From Bradyrhizobium sp. CB1015 (GTDB lineage Bacteria > Pseudomonadota > Alphaproteobacteria > Rhizobiales > Xanthobacteraceae), in contig NZ_CP104174.1 in NCBI RefSeq assembly GCF_025200925.1, positions 7,192,001 to 7,256,000 of the forward strand: 64,000 bases of DNA. Reading direction: 5' to 3'. The notes beneath the pieces were generated by a model, which was not told the DNA's origin, made no database searches, and was given only the letters and a program-made list of their open reading frames with translations. The position numbers were made by a program, and so were the translations under genes. The number at the start of each line of letters is the position of its first letter. The first letter of the stretch is position 1. This document shows positions 34,901 through 43,754 of this stretch, in pieces.

Positions 34901-37900
34901 GTCGTCGCCTGCGCGGCCTTCGAAGATCTCCACGGTGCCGGGGCCGTTGGCGCTGCCAAGCAGCTGGTCGGCAAATCCAGAGCCGACGATGCCCGCAAAG
35001 CCCGAACCTACGAGAGTGTCGGTGCCGACCGAACTATCTCCGGTCGCCGAATGGGCCGCCAAGTCGACGGTTACGCTGCCCGTCGCGCCGGCATATGAGA
35101 TGCGCGTCAACAGTGCACCCAGGCTGTTCAGCGCGCCCGTGATGGTGTCGTTTCCTCCGCGGCCTTCGAATTCGTTGAAGCCCACATTGGTCCCAGCGAT
35201 GCCTGTATCGCCCGCAAAGCCGGTCGCGTTGAACGTGTCGGCGTAGTCGCTGCCCACGACGCCTTCGACATTCACGAGCGCGTCGGTGCCGACACCTGGA
35301 CCTGACACGGAGCCTGCCGCGAGATTCGCGGTAATGCCTCCCGTTGCAGCAGTATAATCGGCGCGGTCGAAGCCGAGGCCGCCATCGAGCAAATCATTTC
35401 CATCGAGGCCCTTCAGGCGGTCGTTGCCGGCGAGGCCACTCAGGCTATCTGCGTAGGCAGTGCCGACCAGCGTATTTGCGCCGGCGTCGCCGGTGAGGTG
35501 CACGCCCTGCCCCAGGATGAAGTCGGCAGCCGTGAGGTTCGACAGTGTCACGTTCAGCAGCGTGAGCGTGTCGCCATTGCCGAAGTCGATGACCGTGTTC
35601 GGTCCCTGCTGTGTGGCAAGCGCCTGAATGTCTTCGAGGGTCGAGACACCAGGGACACCCGTAAGATCGATCGTATCGGCGTCCGCCTGCAGGAAGTCGC
35701 TGATGATGTCGGCGCCACCGCCCATGGCGTAGACAAAGATATCTGCACCGACGCCGCCATTCAGGGCGTCGCTACCGGCACCGCCGCCGAGCAGGTCGTT
35801 GCCGCCGTTGCCGAAGAGCTGATCGTTGCCGCTGGATCCGGTGATCGTGTCGTTGGAGTTCGAGCCCGAAACGTTGGTGACCCCTCCCGTGATGGTGTCG
35901 TGCCCCACCGAACCGTCGCCGTCCACAGTGCCGTTCGTGAGGTTGACGATCACGCCCGAGGTCGCATTTGCGAACAGGATCTGCGTGCTGCCGTTGCCGG
36001 TGATGAGGTCGTTGCCGCCCTGGCCCTGGAAGGAATTGAATCCGACGAAGCCCGTGGCGTCGTAAGTGTCGGCGAAATTGCTGCCGTAAACGCTGTTGAC
36101 GCCCGTAAAGGTGTCATGCCCGACCGACGCGTCCCCCGTGACCGAACCGGCGTTCAGGCCGACGGTGACGCCGCCGGTGGCATTCGTGAAGAGCAGCCGT
36201 GTGTTGCCGTTGCCGGTGATGGCATCGTCGCCGCCGAGGCCCTCGAACTGGTTGAAATTGCCGAACGAGCCGGCATTGGCGCTGCTGCCATTGAAGCCGG
36301 TCGCCACATAGATGTCGGCATAGGCCGTGCCCTGAATGCCCTCGATCGAGCGCAGCGTGTCCGTGCCGATCGACGCATCGCCGGTCGCCGTGCCCGCCGC
36401 CATGTCGATGGTGACGCCGCCCGTGACCGTGCTGAGGCTGTTGTAGATTGCCGTGTCGAAGCCGCCGCGGCCGTCGATATAGTCGTCACCCCCCAGACCG
36501 GTGAAGTTGTTGTTGAAGCTGCTGCCCAGCAGCGTGTCGGAGAACGTCGAGCCCTGCACCGCATTGACGCCGGCGAAGCTGTCGGTGCCTTCGGTCGCAC
36601 CGGTGGCACTGCCGGCGACCGTGACCGCATTCGTGGTCCCGATGACGCTGGTTTCGAGATCGACGCTGACGCTCGAGGCCGCGATCTGGTAGTTCAGGCG
36701 GGTGAAGCCGTTGCCGATGATGGTGTCATTGCCGCCGGCGCCGGCGAAGTCGTTGAAGTTTCCGGAGGAGCCGACATTGGTCGCGCCGACCTGACCGAAT
36801 CCACTCGCGTCGAACGTATCGTCGAAGTTGGTGCCGCGGGCGGCCTCGACGCTGCGAATCGTGTCGGTGCCGACCGTCGCATCGCCGTTCACGGTGCCCG
36901 CGGCAAGGTGGACATAGATGCCCGCCGTGGTCGCCGTATCCGAATTGTAGGTGACTTGGTCGTAACCGCCGCGTCCGTCGATATAATCGTCGCCGCCACG
37001 ACCTTCATAGGTCTCGTAGGTGAAGGCCGCATTGTCACTGCCGTAGAACGTATCGTTGGAGGCCGAGCCCCAGATCGTGGAGACATTGGAGAAGGTGTCG
37101 TGGCCGACGGAGGCGTCGCCATCCGCGGTGCCTGCCCCGATGTCGACGGTGACCGCGCTGGTTGCGCCCAGATAGGACAGTCGCGTCACGATCTGGCCGA
37201 GAGCGTTGACGGCACCGACGACGATATCGTCGCCGCCACGCCCCTCGAACTCGCTCTGACCAACGACGACGCCGGGCAGACCGGTCGAGCCAGTAAATCC
37301 GGCCGAGTTGAACGTGTCGGCAAAATCGCTGCCGACCACCCCCTCGATGTTGACCAGCACATCCGTCCCGACGCCAGGTCCCGAGGCGGTGCCGGCCGTG
37401 AGATTGACGGCGATGCCGCCGGTCGCATCCGTATAGATGGCGCGGTCGAAACCCTGGCCGCCATCCAGGAGGTCACTGCCACCGAGGCCCTGCAGGCGGT
37501 CGTTGCTGCCCAGACCGCTGATGGATTCGGCATTGGCCGTTCCGACGAGATCGTTCGCGTTGCCGTCGCCGACGATCGGCGCGGCCGACGTGCCGAACAG
37601 GAGGTCGCTCGCCGTCAAGCTGTTCAGATCGACGTTCTGAAGCGTGAGGCCGTCACTCGAATTGAACGTAATGACGGTGTTGGGGCCGCTCTGCATCGCA
37701 TGCGATTGCAGATCAGCAAGGCTGAAGATGCCGTAGACGCCGGTCAGATCGATCTTGTCCTGGCCATGGACAAAGTCCTGGATGAAGTCGAAGCCGCTGC
37801 CGGTCGCGTAGACGAAAGTGTCGGTCCCGGCGCCGCCGCTGAGGAAGTCATTACCGGCACGCCCATCCAAGGTGTCGTTGCCGTTGCTGCCGAAGAGGCT

Positions 37901-40900
37901 ATCGTTACTGGCGCTGCCGATGATGGTGTCGTTGAGATTAGATCCCTGAACGTTGAACACACCACCGCTGATGATGTCGTGGCCGACCGAGCCGTCGCCG
38001 TCAGCCGTGCCCGCAGTAAGGTTGACGCTCACGCCTCCAGTCGCGTTGCCGAACTGGATCTGCGTATTGCCGTTACCGGAGATGATGTCGTTTCCGGCGT
38101 TGCCTTGGAAAGAGTTGAAATTCGCGTTGACGCCGGTGAAACCAGTTGCGTCATAGACGTCGTTAGAACTGCTGCCGATCGCGCTGTTGACGCCCGTGAA
38201 GGTGTCGAGACCTGTCGAGCCGTCGCCAGCGGCGGTCCCGCCCGCGAGATTGATGGTGACCCCGCTGGTGGCATTGGCAAAGATGAGGCGGGTATTGCCG
38301 TTGCCAGCGATGACGTCGTCCCCGCCAAGACCTTCGAACTGATTGAACGTGCCGTTGTTGCCGACATTGGCTCCGGTCGCACCGTAGCCGGTGGCGTCAT
38401 AGGTATCGTTGAAATTGGTGCCCTGAATGCCTTCGATCGAACGAAGCGTGTCCGATCCGTTCGACGCATCGCCGGTGACGATACCCGCCGCCATATTGAC
38501 GGTGATGCTTCCCGTGGTGAAGAAAATGTTGTTGTAGGACGACACGTCGAAGCCACCGCGACCCTCGATATAGTCGTTCCCGGCGAGGCCGGTGAAGGTG
38601 TCGTTGGTCGCACCGCCGCGCAAGGTGTCGTCGAACATCGATGCCTGGACGGCGTTGACGCCGGTGAAGTGATCGGTGCCGACGGACGAATCACCGGTGG
38701 CAATGCCGGTGACGAAATCGACCTGGACGGCAGCCGTCGCGTTGTTGAAGCCGAGCCGCGTGAAGCCGTTGCCGGTGATGGTGTCGTCGCCCCCGTTGCC
38801 GGTGAACTCGTTGAACGTTCCGCTTGAGCCGGGATTGACGCTGCCCGAGCCGAAACCGGCGGCAGTGTAGGTGTCAGCGAAGTTGGTGCCGCGGATCGCT
38901 TCGATCCCGCGCAAGGTATCTGATCCGATGGTCGAATCACCGGTCACGGTTCCGGCGGCGAGATCGGCAGTGATACCGGTCGTCGTGTTCGGATCGACGT
39001 TGTAGTCCACCCGGTCAAAACCGCCGCGACCGTCGATATAGTCGTTACCCGCAAAACCCGCATACACCTCCGCGGTGAACATCGGATTGTTGCTGCCCAG
39101 AATCGTGTCGTTGTGGGCAGAGCCCCAGACGCCGTTAAAGCCGGACCCGACGAGGGTGTCGTGGCCGACCGACGCATCACCCTGGGCATAACCGGCCGCG
39201 AGATCCACCGTCACCGCCCCGATGGCGCTGACATAGGAAACGCGCGTCAGCTCTGCACCCTGACTGTTGGTGTTGCTGATGATGGTGTCGTCGCCGCCCT
39301 TGCCTTCGAACTCGTTGTAGCCAACGGGGCTACCGGGGACATGTACATCGCCGGTGAAGCCGGCCCCGTTGAACGTATCGGCAAAGTCGCTGCCGATGGC
39401 AGCTTCGATGTTGACGAGCGTGTCTGTGCCCACGCCCGCGCCGGCCGCCGTTCCCGCCGCGAGGTTGATCGTGACGCCACCGGTTGCGTCGGTATAGACG
39501 GCGCGGTCGAAGCCCGGTCCACCATCGAGAATATCGTCGCCGGAGCCGCCGCTGAGATAATCCTTGCCGGCCCCGCCGAACAGGATGTCGTCCCCATCAC
39601 CGCCACTGATGCCATCGTTGCCATCCTGGCCATCGATCAGATCGTTGCCGCCTCCGCCCGAAAGCACGTCATCACCGAGCGAGCCGAACAAGGTGCTCCC
39701 GATCGGGGTCAGCACGGCATTCTGGACCTGCTGGTCGAGGTTATCGACGTAGAGGGTCGTGAGCTCAGACACGGAAGCCGGATCGGAGAAGTTCGTCGCA
39801 GCGAGTTGATCGGCGGCCGCGCCCTGGGCGACCTGGCCCGCTTGCGCCAATTCCGTAACGTTAGTGGCCGTCTGAATGCTGTCGTTTGCGGCCGCGACGA
39901 CCTCCACAACCGTCGCCGCTGCTGCGGCGCTGACACCGGCGGACGTGACCACACTCTGAACCGTTTCCGAAGACGCCAGATCGAAGGCCGGCGCGCCCGG
40001 CCCGCTCAGAGAGGCCGTAACGGCGCTTGCAATGGCTGTAAGAACCGCGTCCGGCTCCACGCCCACCGCCGACACCTGGGCGACCGTGCTCTGGACCTGG
40101 ATGGCTGCCGCAAGCACCGCCGTCGCGGTCGCATCGCCAGTCACCGCGGCGGGCACCGGATCGTATGACAGCAAGTCGATGGGATTTGCGGGATCGGAGG
40201 CAAGATCGACGTTGAACGCGGCCGCAATGGCGCTGACGGCCTGGTCCACCGTCAGGGGGTTCTCACTGTTCGCGGTGCTATCGACCAGCGCCACAATCAA
40301 CGTCGTCAGCGGCGTGATCACGGTTGAGCCCTCCGGCGCCCTGAGCACGCCGGCGACCTGCAATCCCGTCGAGATGTCGACACCACCGATGCTGACCAGC
40401 GGACCGGAGCCGCCCGCCAGCGTAAAGCTGCCGTCAGCCCGCGTGGTCGTGAACGCCTCGCCCGCGTCGAGTATTCCGTTGTTGTTGGCGTCGGCAAAGA
40501 CGGTGGCGCCGCCGATATAACCGTCGATATCCAGCGCGTTGATCTCGTTGGCACCGGGTTGCACGGTCAGCGAGAGCTCCGCCGTGCTCACCGCTTGATG
40601 AACGCCGTCGTCGGAAATCGCCGTCACGTGCAGCGTGAACGGATCGGGGCTGCTCACGGCTTGGTTCGGGATCAGGGTGACGTTCTGAATCGAATCTCCG
40701 GTCACAAGCCAGGCGCCGTCCCCGATCGCTGCGCCGTTCTGAACCGTGAAGCTCGACGGCACCCCCTCGATCTTCACCGACAAGGTGCTGCTTAGGTCGA
40801 TCTTGTTCGCGGCAATGTGCAGCGTGATGTTTCCGTCGGCCGCGCCCGCGGAGTCCTGGACGCTCAGATTCGGCGCGTCCTGCGCGCCATGGATGTCGAA

Positions 40901-42763
40901 GCTGATGGTCTTGGTCGTGCCGTCGACGGACCTGACCGCGAAAGTCTCCGTCCTTGTCTCGTTGGCGCCGAGATACTGAATAGCGGCGTTGTCGACCGAA
41001 TAGGTGTAATGCCCATCGGCCTCCAGCGTCACCTTGCCGAGGTTTCCGGATGCCGTGATCTCGCCGGCCTGGAACGCAGCCTGGTTCTGATCGGCATCGC
41101 TGATAGACAGCTGCCCGGACGCGGTCAGCTGGCCATCCTCGGTTACGTCGTGCTGGACCGGGCCACCGATAGCGGCGGCATCGTTGACGCCATGGATCGT
41201 GAACGTCAGGTCCTTGCTCGTGCCGTCCAGAGCCTTGACGGTGAAGATCTCGTCGCGGGTCTCGCCCTGGCCAAGATATTGAACCAGGTCGTTGGCGACC
41301 AAATAGCTGTAGGCGCCATTGGCGGCGATCGTCAGCGTGCCGAAATTGCCAGGCGCCGAGGCGACGGTGGTTTGGAATGAATTCTGGTTCTGGTCGACGT
41401 CGTTGATCGACAGCGTCCCGGACGCTGTCATGACGCCGTCCTCGGTGACATCGTGCTGGACCGGATTGCCGATCACGGCCGCGTCGTTGGTGCCCGTGAT
41501 GTCCACCACGATATCGTGCGTGGCGGTGCCGTCGGCGGACGTGACCGTCAGGGTGTCGGTGACCTGCTGTCCTGCGGTGAGCGAATCCGATTTCGCAGGA
41601 TCGAGCGTATAGGTCCAGGCTCCCGACGCCGCATCGAAAGTGAAGTTGCCATAGATGCCGGCCAGCGAGACCGGGACTGCGAAATGATTTTGGCCTTGGT
41701 CGACGTCGTGCACCACAAGCTGGCCCGACGCGCTGGAATCGCCGGCCGCACTCCCGGCCTCGGTCACTGAAGTGTCCTGGCTTCCCGACACCGTGATCGT
41801 GGCCAGGTCGTTGCTGCCGGTGATGGTCACCGTGAGCGTCGACGATCCCGTTCCGCCGTGGTCGTCGGCGTTCGTGTAGGTGAACTGCTCTGTTGCCTGC
41901 TGGCCTTCGACCAGCGCTTGCACGGAGTCGCTGGAATTGTTGAGCGTGTAGGTATAGGCGCCGGTCGCCTTGGTGACCACCAGCGTTCCATAGGTGCCGA
42001 CGACCGTGATCGTGGTGCCGTTGTCCGTGCCTCCCGCCACGGCCAACACGATGTGGGTGTCGTTGCCATCGGCGTCCGTGTCGTTTGCGAGCAGATTGCC
42101 GCTGGCCAGCGTAGTCGCGTCCTCCTTGACGGACGCGATATCCGCGACTGCGACCGGAACGTGATTGGTCGCGCCTTCGACGATGACCTCGACCCTTTCG
42201 ATCGAGGCCACGGCCAGGTTGAAGCTCCTGAACGCATAGTCCGCGCTGCCATAGCGGGCGATGAGGGCCTGGATTGCCGCAAGATCGGACCTGAACGAAG
42301 CCGAGTCCGCGAAGTCCTGCGTGACGACGAGACGGAGCGTGTCCTGGCCCCTGCCGCCGTCGTAGATGTCGACAGAACCCACGTTCTCGGAAACGCGATA
42401 GATCAGGATATCGTTGCCGTTGCCGCCGCTGACGACGTCGCAGCCGGCGCCGCCATCGCTGACATCGTCGCCGTTGTCGCCGGAGATCAGATCGTTGCCG
42501 GCTCCACCGAGCAAAGTATCATTGCCGTTGCCGCCGAGAATGATGTCGTTGCCGGTGCCGCCATCCACCGCGTCACTGCCCTTGCCGGCATCGATGATGT
42601 CGTTCCCCGCACCGGCATTGATGCTGTCGTTGCCGTTGCCGCCCTGAATGAGATCATTCCCTGCCCCGGCATCTATCGTATCGTCGCCGCTCTTTGCATT
42701 GATGGTGTCAGCCGAGCTGGTGCCGGTGATCTGATCGTTTGTATTGGTGCCGTTAATGATCAT
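31958..42763 (-). CDS. Giant RTX/cadherin-like exported protein, 3601 aa
   Basis: A probable type I-secreted surface protein. Approximate layout: residues 10-150 calcium-binding RTX nonapeptides (GGNGNDTLLGGAGND style) at the very start; 200-730 cadherin/VCBS-like domains (VTEDGVMTASGTLSINDVDQ); 740-800 a module with ADANNNGILDAGEAF, a DxNxNG-type calcium loop; 840-1020 Ala-rich helical stretch. Next are three ~695-residue RTX-like modules (1021-3005), then a ~450-residue series of NLA.GANS beta repeats (3060-3500) and a C-terminal tail (IDIDGDGASDMEISLLN) suited to a secretion signal. No Sec signal is seen and the ribosome site is weak. No transporter is nearby. Acidic and glycine/asparagine-rich throughout, it should be folded by calcium outside the cell. 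Confidence 0.88.
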   Translation of the reverse strand: MIINGTNTNDQITGTSSADTINAKSGDDTIDAGAGNDLIQGGNGNDSINAGAGNDIIDAGKGSDAVDGGTGNDIILGGNGNDTLLGGAGNDLISGDNGDDVSDGGAGCDVVSGGNGNDILIYRVSENVGSVDIYDGGRGQDTLRLVVTQDFADSASFRSDLAAIQALIARYGSADYAFRSFNLAVASIERVEVIVEGATNHVPVAVADIASVKEDATTLASGNLLANDTDADGNDTHIVLAVAGGTDNGTTITVVGTYGTLVVTKATGAYTYTLNNSSDSVQALVEGQQATEQFTYTNADDHGGTGSSTLTVTITGSNDLATITVSGSQDTSVTEAGSAAGDSSASGQLVVHDVDQGQNHFAVPVSLAGIYGNFTFDAASGAWTYTLDPAKSDSLTAGQQVTDTLTVTSADGTATHDIVVDITGTNDAAVIGNPVQHDVTEDGVMTASGTLSINDVDQNQNSFQTTVASAPGNFGTLTIAANGAYSYLVANDLVQYLGQGETRDEIFTVKALDGTSKDLTFTIHGVNDAAAIGGPVQHDVTEDGQLTASGQLSISDADQNQAAFQAGEITASGNLGKVTLEADGHYTYSVDNAAIQYLGANETRTETFAVRSVDGTTKTISFDIHGAQDAPNLSVQDSAGAADGNITLHIAANKIDLSSTLSVKIEGVPSSFTVQNGAAIGDGAWLVTGDSIQNVTLIPNQAVSSPDPFTLHVTAISDDGVHQAVSTAELSLTVQPGANEINALDIDGYIGGATVFADANNNGILDAGEAFTTTRADGSFTLAGGSGPLVSIGGVDISTGLQVAGVLRAPEGSTVITPLTTLIVALVDSTANSENPLTVDQAVSAIAAAFNVDLASDPANPIDLLSYDPVPAAVTGDATATAVLAAAIQVQSTVAQVSAVGVEPDAVLTAIASAVTASLSGPGAPAFDLASSETVQSVVTSAGVSAAAAATVVEVVAAANDSIQTATNVTELAQAGQVAQGAAADQLAATNFSDPASVSELTTLYVDNLDQQVQNAVLTPIGSTLFGSLGDDVLSGGGGNDLIDGQDGNDGISGGDGDDILFGGAGKDYLSGGSGDDILDGGPGFDRAVYTDATGGVTINLAAGTAAGAGVGTDTLVNIEAAIGSDFADTFNGAGFTGDVHVPGSPVGYNEFEGKGGDDTIISNTNSQGAELTRVSYVSAIGAVTVDLAAGYAQGDASVGHDTLVGSGFNGVWGSAHNDTILGSNNPMFTAEVYAGFAGNDYIDGRGGFDRVDYNVDPNTTTGITADLAAGTVTGDSTIGSDTLRGIEAIRGTNFADTYTAAGFGSGSVNPGSSGTFNEFTGNGGDDTITGNGFTRLGFNNATAAVQVDFVTGIATGDSSVGTDHFTGVNAVQASMFDDTLRGGATNDTFTGLAGNDYIEGRGGFDVSSYNNIFFTTGSITVNMAAGIVTGDASNGSDTLRSIEGIQGTNFNDTYDATGYGATGANVGNNGTFNQFEGLGGDDVIAGNGNTRLIFANATSGVTINLAGGTAAGDGSTGLDTFTGVNSAIGSSSNDVYDATGFTGVNANFNSFQGNAGNDIISGNGNTQIQFGNATGGVSVNLTAGTADGDGSVGHDIISGGVFNVQGSNLNDTIIGSASNDSLFGSNGNDTLDGRAGNDFLSGGAGTDTFVYATGSGFDFIQDFVHGQDKIDLTGVYGIFSLADLQSHAMQSGPNTVITFNSSDGLTLQNVDLNSLTASDLLFGTSAAPIVGDGNANDLVGTANAESISGLGSNDRLQGLGGSDLLDGGQGFDRAIYTDATGGIAVNLTAGTASGPGVGTDVLVNIEGVVGSDFADTFNSAGFTGSTGLPGVVVGQSEFEGRGGDDIVVGAVNALGQIVTRLSYLGATSAVTVDIGAGTADGDASVGHDTFSNVSTIWGSASNDTFYGSDNAAFTYETYEGRGGDDYIDGRGGYDQVTYNSDTATTAGIYVHLAAGTVNGDATVGTDTIRSVEAARGTNFDDTFDASGFGQVGATNVGSSGNFNDFAGAGGNDTIIGNGFTRLNYQIAASSVSVDLETSVIGTTNAVTVAGSATGATEGTDSFAGVNAVQGSTFSDTLLGSSFNNNFTGLGGDDYIDGRGGFDTAIYNSLSTVTGGVTIDMAAGTATGDASIGTDTLRSIEGIQGTAYADIYVATGFNGSSANAGSFGNFNQFEGLGGDDAITGNGNTRLLFTNATGGVTVGLNAGSVTGDASVGHDTFTGVNSVYGSNFADTYDATGFVGFNSFQGQGGNDLITGNGSTQILFANATSGVIVNLTNGTVDGDGSVGHDTITGGVTNVSGSNSNDTITGSSGNDQLFGNGGNDLLGGGAGSDALNGGVGADIFVYAMGGGADIISDFLQADADTIDLTGVPGVSTLEDIQALATQQGPNTVIDFGNGDTLTLLNVTLSNLTAADFILGQGVHLTGDAGANTLVGTAYADSLSGLAGNDRLKGLDGNDLLDGGLGFDRADYTAATGGITANLAAGSVSGPGVGTDALVNVEGVVGSDYADTFNATGFAGDTGIAGTNVGFNEFEGRGGNDTITGALNSLGALLTRISYAGATGSVTVDLAAHSATGDSSVGTDTLVGSGFAGIVGSGFADQLLGSANGPGTVEIFEGRAGDDFIDGRAGFDRADYALDPAAMGGINVQLASGIVTGDAATVGTDTLRSVESVRGSNAADVFNAGGFSGATQNAGSNGTFNEFIGMGGDDSITGNGNTRVAFTNATGAVTVDLLAGTASGDASTGNDTFTGVNAVMASMYNDTIRGSNITTATETFTGLAGDDFIDGRGGFDIISYNNIYFATGPVTINFTAGTATGDSSIGNDTFRGIEGAQGTAFNDVFTATSFGASGFQNPAVNNVGNNGTFNQFEGLAGNDTITGNGNTRIIYASAIDAVTINLQAGTATGGSSIGTDTYVGVNSATGSSLNDTYDATGFAGVTSAGSFGAFNLFEGLLGNDTITGNGNTRVSYSQASGGGVSVDLLTGIVSGAAGADVIMGGVNSVQGSNQADTLVGSSNNEFFFGGGGGDTINAGGGNDAITGQGGNDTIDGGAGTDLVIFSGSQSQYTITTAGTVQVQDNVVNRDGTDTLTNVEALQFSDGIVLLSAGTAGSPIDLSTQQFSNTAPVIGTAGDDYLRVGSNIFGHALNLGAGTGDTVLLNNTFGNGYTLNLADVENLIGSGNDEFVNLTANANGLVIDLGGGNDQVNLAGGANTLSLIGVEGIGGADFGAAPGVNDVLTLSTTVAGLNISLGNGDNTMNLAAGANSFVNIYDVNHVNGTASDDTLIVTGAIAAANGVAIDLGNGDDTIVLDGNYAAFAATSIEHINGNTADNSISLTNNVNGIVVDMGGGNDWVSLANGVNSLSISGVENLNGSDFTGNLNPSDDTVTLLNTVSGVTVNLGEGTANVLNLAEGSNSFDNLWNVNLLNGSSSDDILTLQGSPANVIDLGDGNDTLNFNANVYDMRVTNIENINAAANFDRITIGNTSGSTTITAGAGADEIFASAGQDNFRFLSVADSAQGAADTIQNFNADSDSFTFSGISIAGGHIEYVDSAALLGGNQASAHLQNFGPGNDALQIDIDGDGASDMEISLLNATGALHNGNFLVG
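33740..39700 (-). repeat. Three-fold 2.1-kb super-repeat inside the giant gene
   Basis: Three consecutive modules start near 39700, 37590 and 35510. Each opens with RTX repeats and LDGG.GFDRA.YT.ATGGI, then VGSDFADTFN, DDYIDGRGGFD, IEGIQGT.F.D.Y, and ends with an FLSGGAGTDTFVYATGSG/DLTGV block. Module lengths are ~2.1 kb, ~2.1 kb and ~1.8 kb. They are clearly related but diverged, unlike the near-identical units of the 12-19 kb gene. Confidence 0.8.
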
Positions 42764-43754
42764 GGCAATTCATCTTTCTCGATAGGGCAACAGGCATTGT
42801 TCGCGAGCGCGCGGGACGCGGCTTGCGTTGTGCGGATGGAGAAATTGTCAATCCTCGAGCGCGAAACGCGCTATGGACGCGACACGTAACAAGTGCGGTC
42901 GCTCATGTGAGCCCCCTCCCGTAACCGTCTTGATTTTGCAGGTTCGCCGTCAGCCCAACGGCGCGAGTTTGAAATGACGTGATCTTATTATTGTTCGACG
43001 CCTGGCGTCGTTGCCTGCGTCGCCTGAATTCTCGAAGTCGCAATCTCCGACCGTCGAAAAACCTTTTCTGATAATTGCAAATAGTTTCCACTGTTGCACG
43101 ACAGCGTCAAGACAGCACAGCTACTAACCTTAAGGAGGGCAACTGAACGGCGCGGCTGAGGCAGCGTATGCCCCCAGGCTGCGGTCGCGTCCGATTTCGG
43201 CAAACGCGGGATCGAAGCTTTGCCGGACTGCAGCACAATAGGGGCTGGAAAGAAGCGAGCCCTTCCCCCTGCGCCCGACGCGACGAGATCGCCCAAGCTG
43301 CTGAGCAAGCTGGCACCGCTGATCGCGCCGGCGTGCGATCCGCGCTTGGTCGCGCTGCCCTTTCTGCGACGCTTTGACGCGCCGAAATACACAGCGAATC
43401 GATGCGGAAGCGAAGAAGCAACACCGAAACCCATCTGGCTCGAACAGAGCAACGTCATCTCGATTCCCGGAACGAAGATTTTTCTCGTCCATGGAATAGC
43501 GCCGCACGTCGTTGCGCATGACCCGAATGGGTTATCTGGTCCAGCGCCTCCGCTGAAATTGCCGTGTTAGACTTTCGTCGAGCACCATTCTTCAGGAAAA
43601 ACAGCCAAGGGGGCTTGCATCTGGCCGCCTCCTCGCGAAGCATCACCGCGCGGGAACGCATTGGAAAGTCCCGATATTAGGGGGTCTGGCATTTGGCGCA
43701 GCTGCGCGCCGGCTTGCACGAATGACCAGGGGCTCAGGCGGAGGGGGACCGCTC
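42764..43754. other. Gap upstream of giant gene and LuxR gene
   Basis: About 1 kb between two divergent genes, without a convincing gene. It should contain both promoters. Overlapping open frames occur on both strands at 43100-43560, but no domain, start signal or known element is recognised. Confidence 0.45.

Noticed and set aside
35498..38827. A 1109-codon open frame on the plus strand across the giant RTX gene
   Set aside because: It is antisense to the RTX repeats and its length follows from their regular codon pattern; the translation has no fold-like features or start signal.
43100..43570. Several overlapping frames of 100-156 codons upstream of the LuxR gene
   Set aside because: Both strands are open at once and none has a start signal or recognisable motif.
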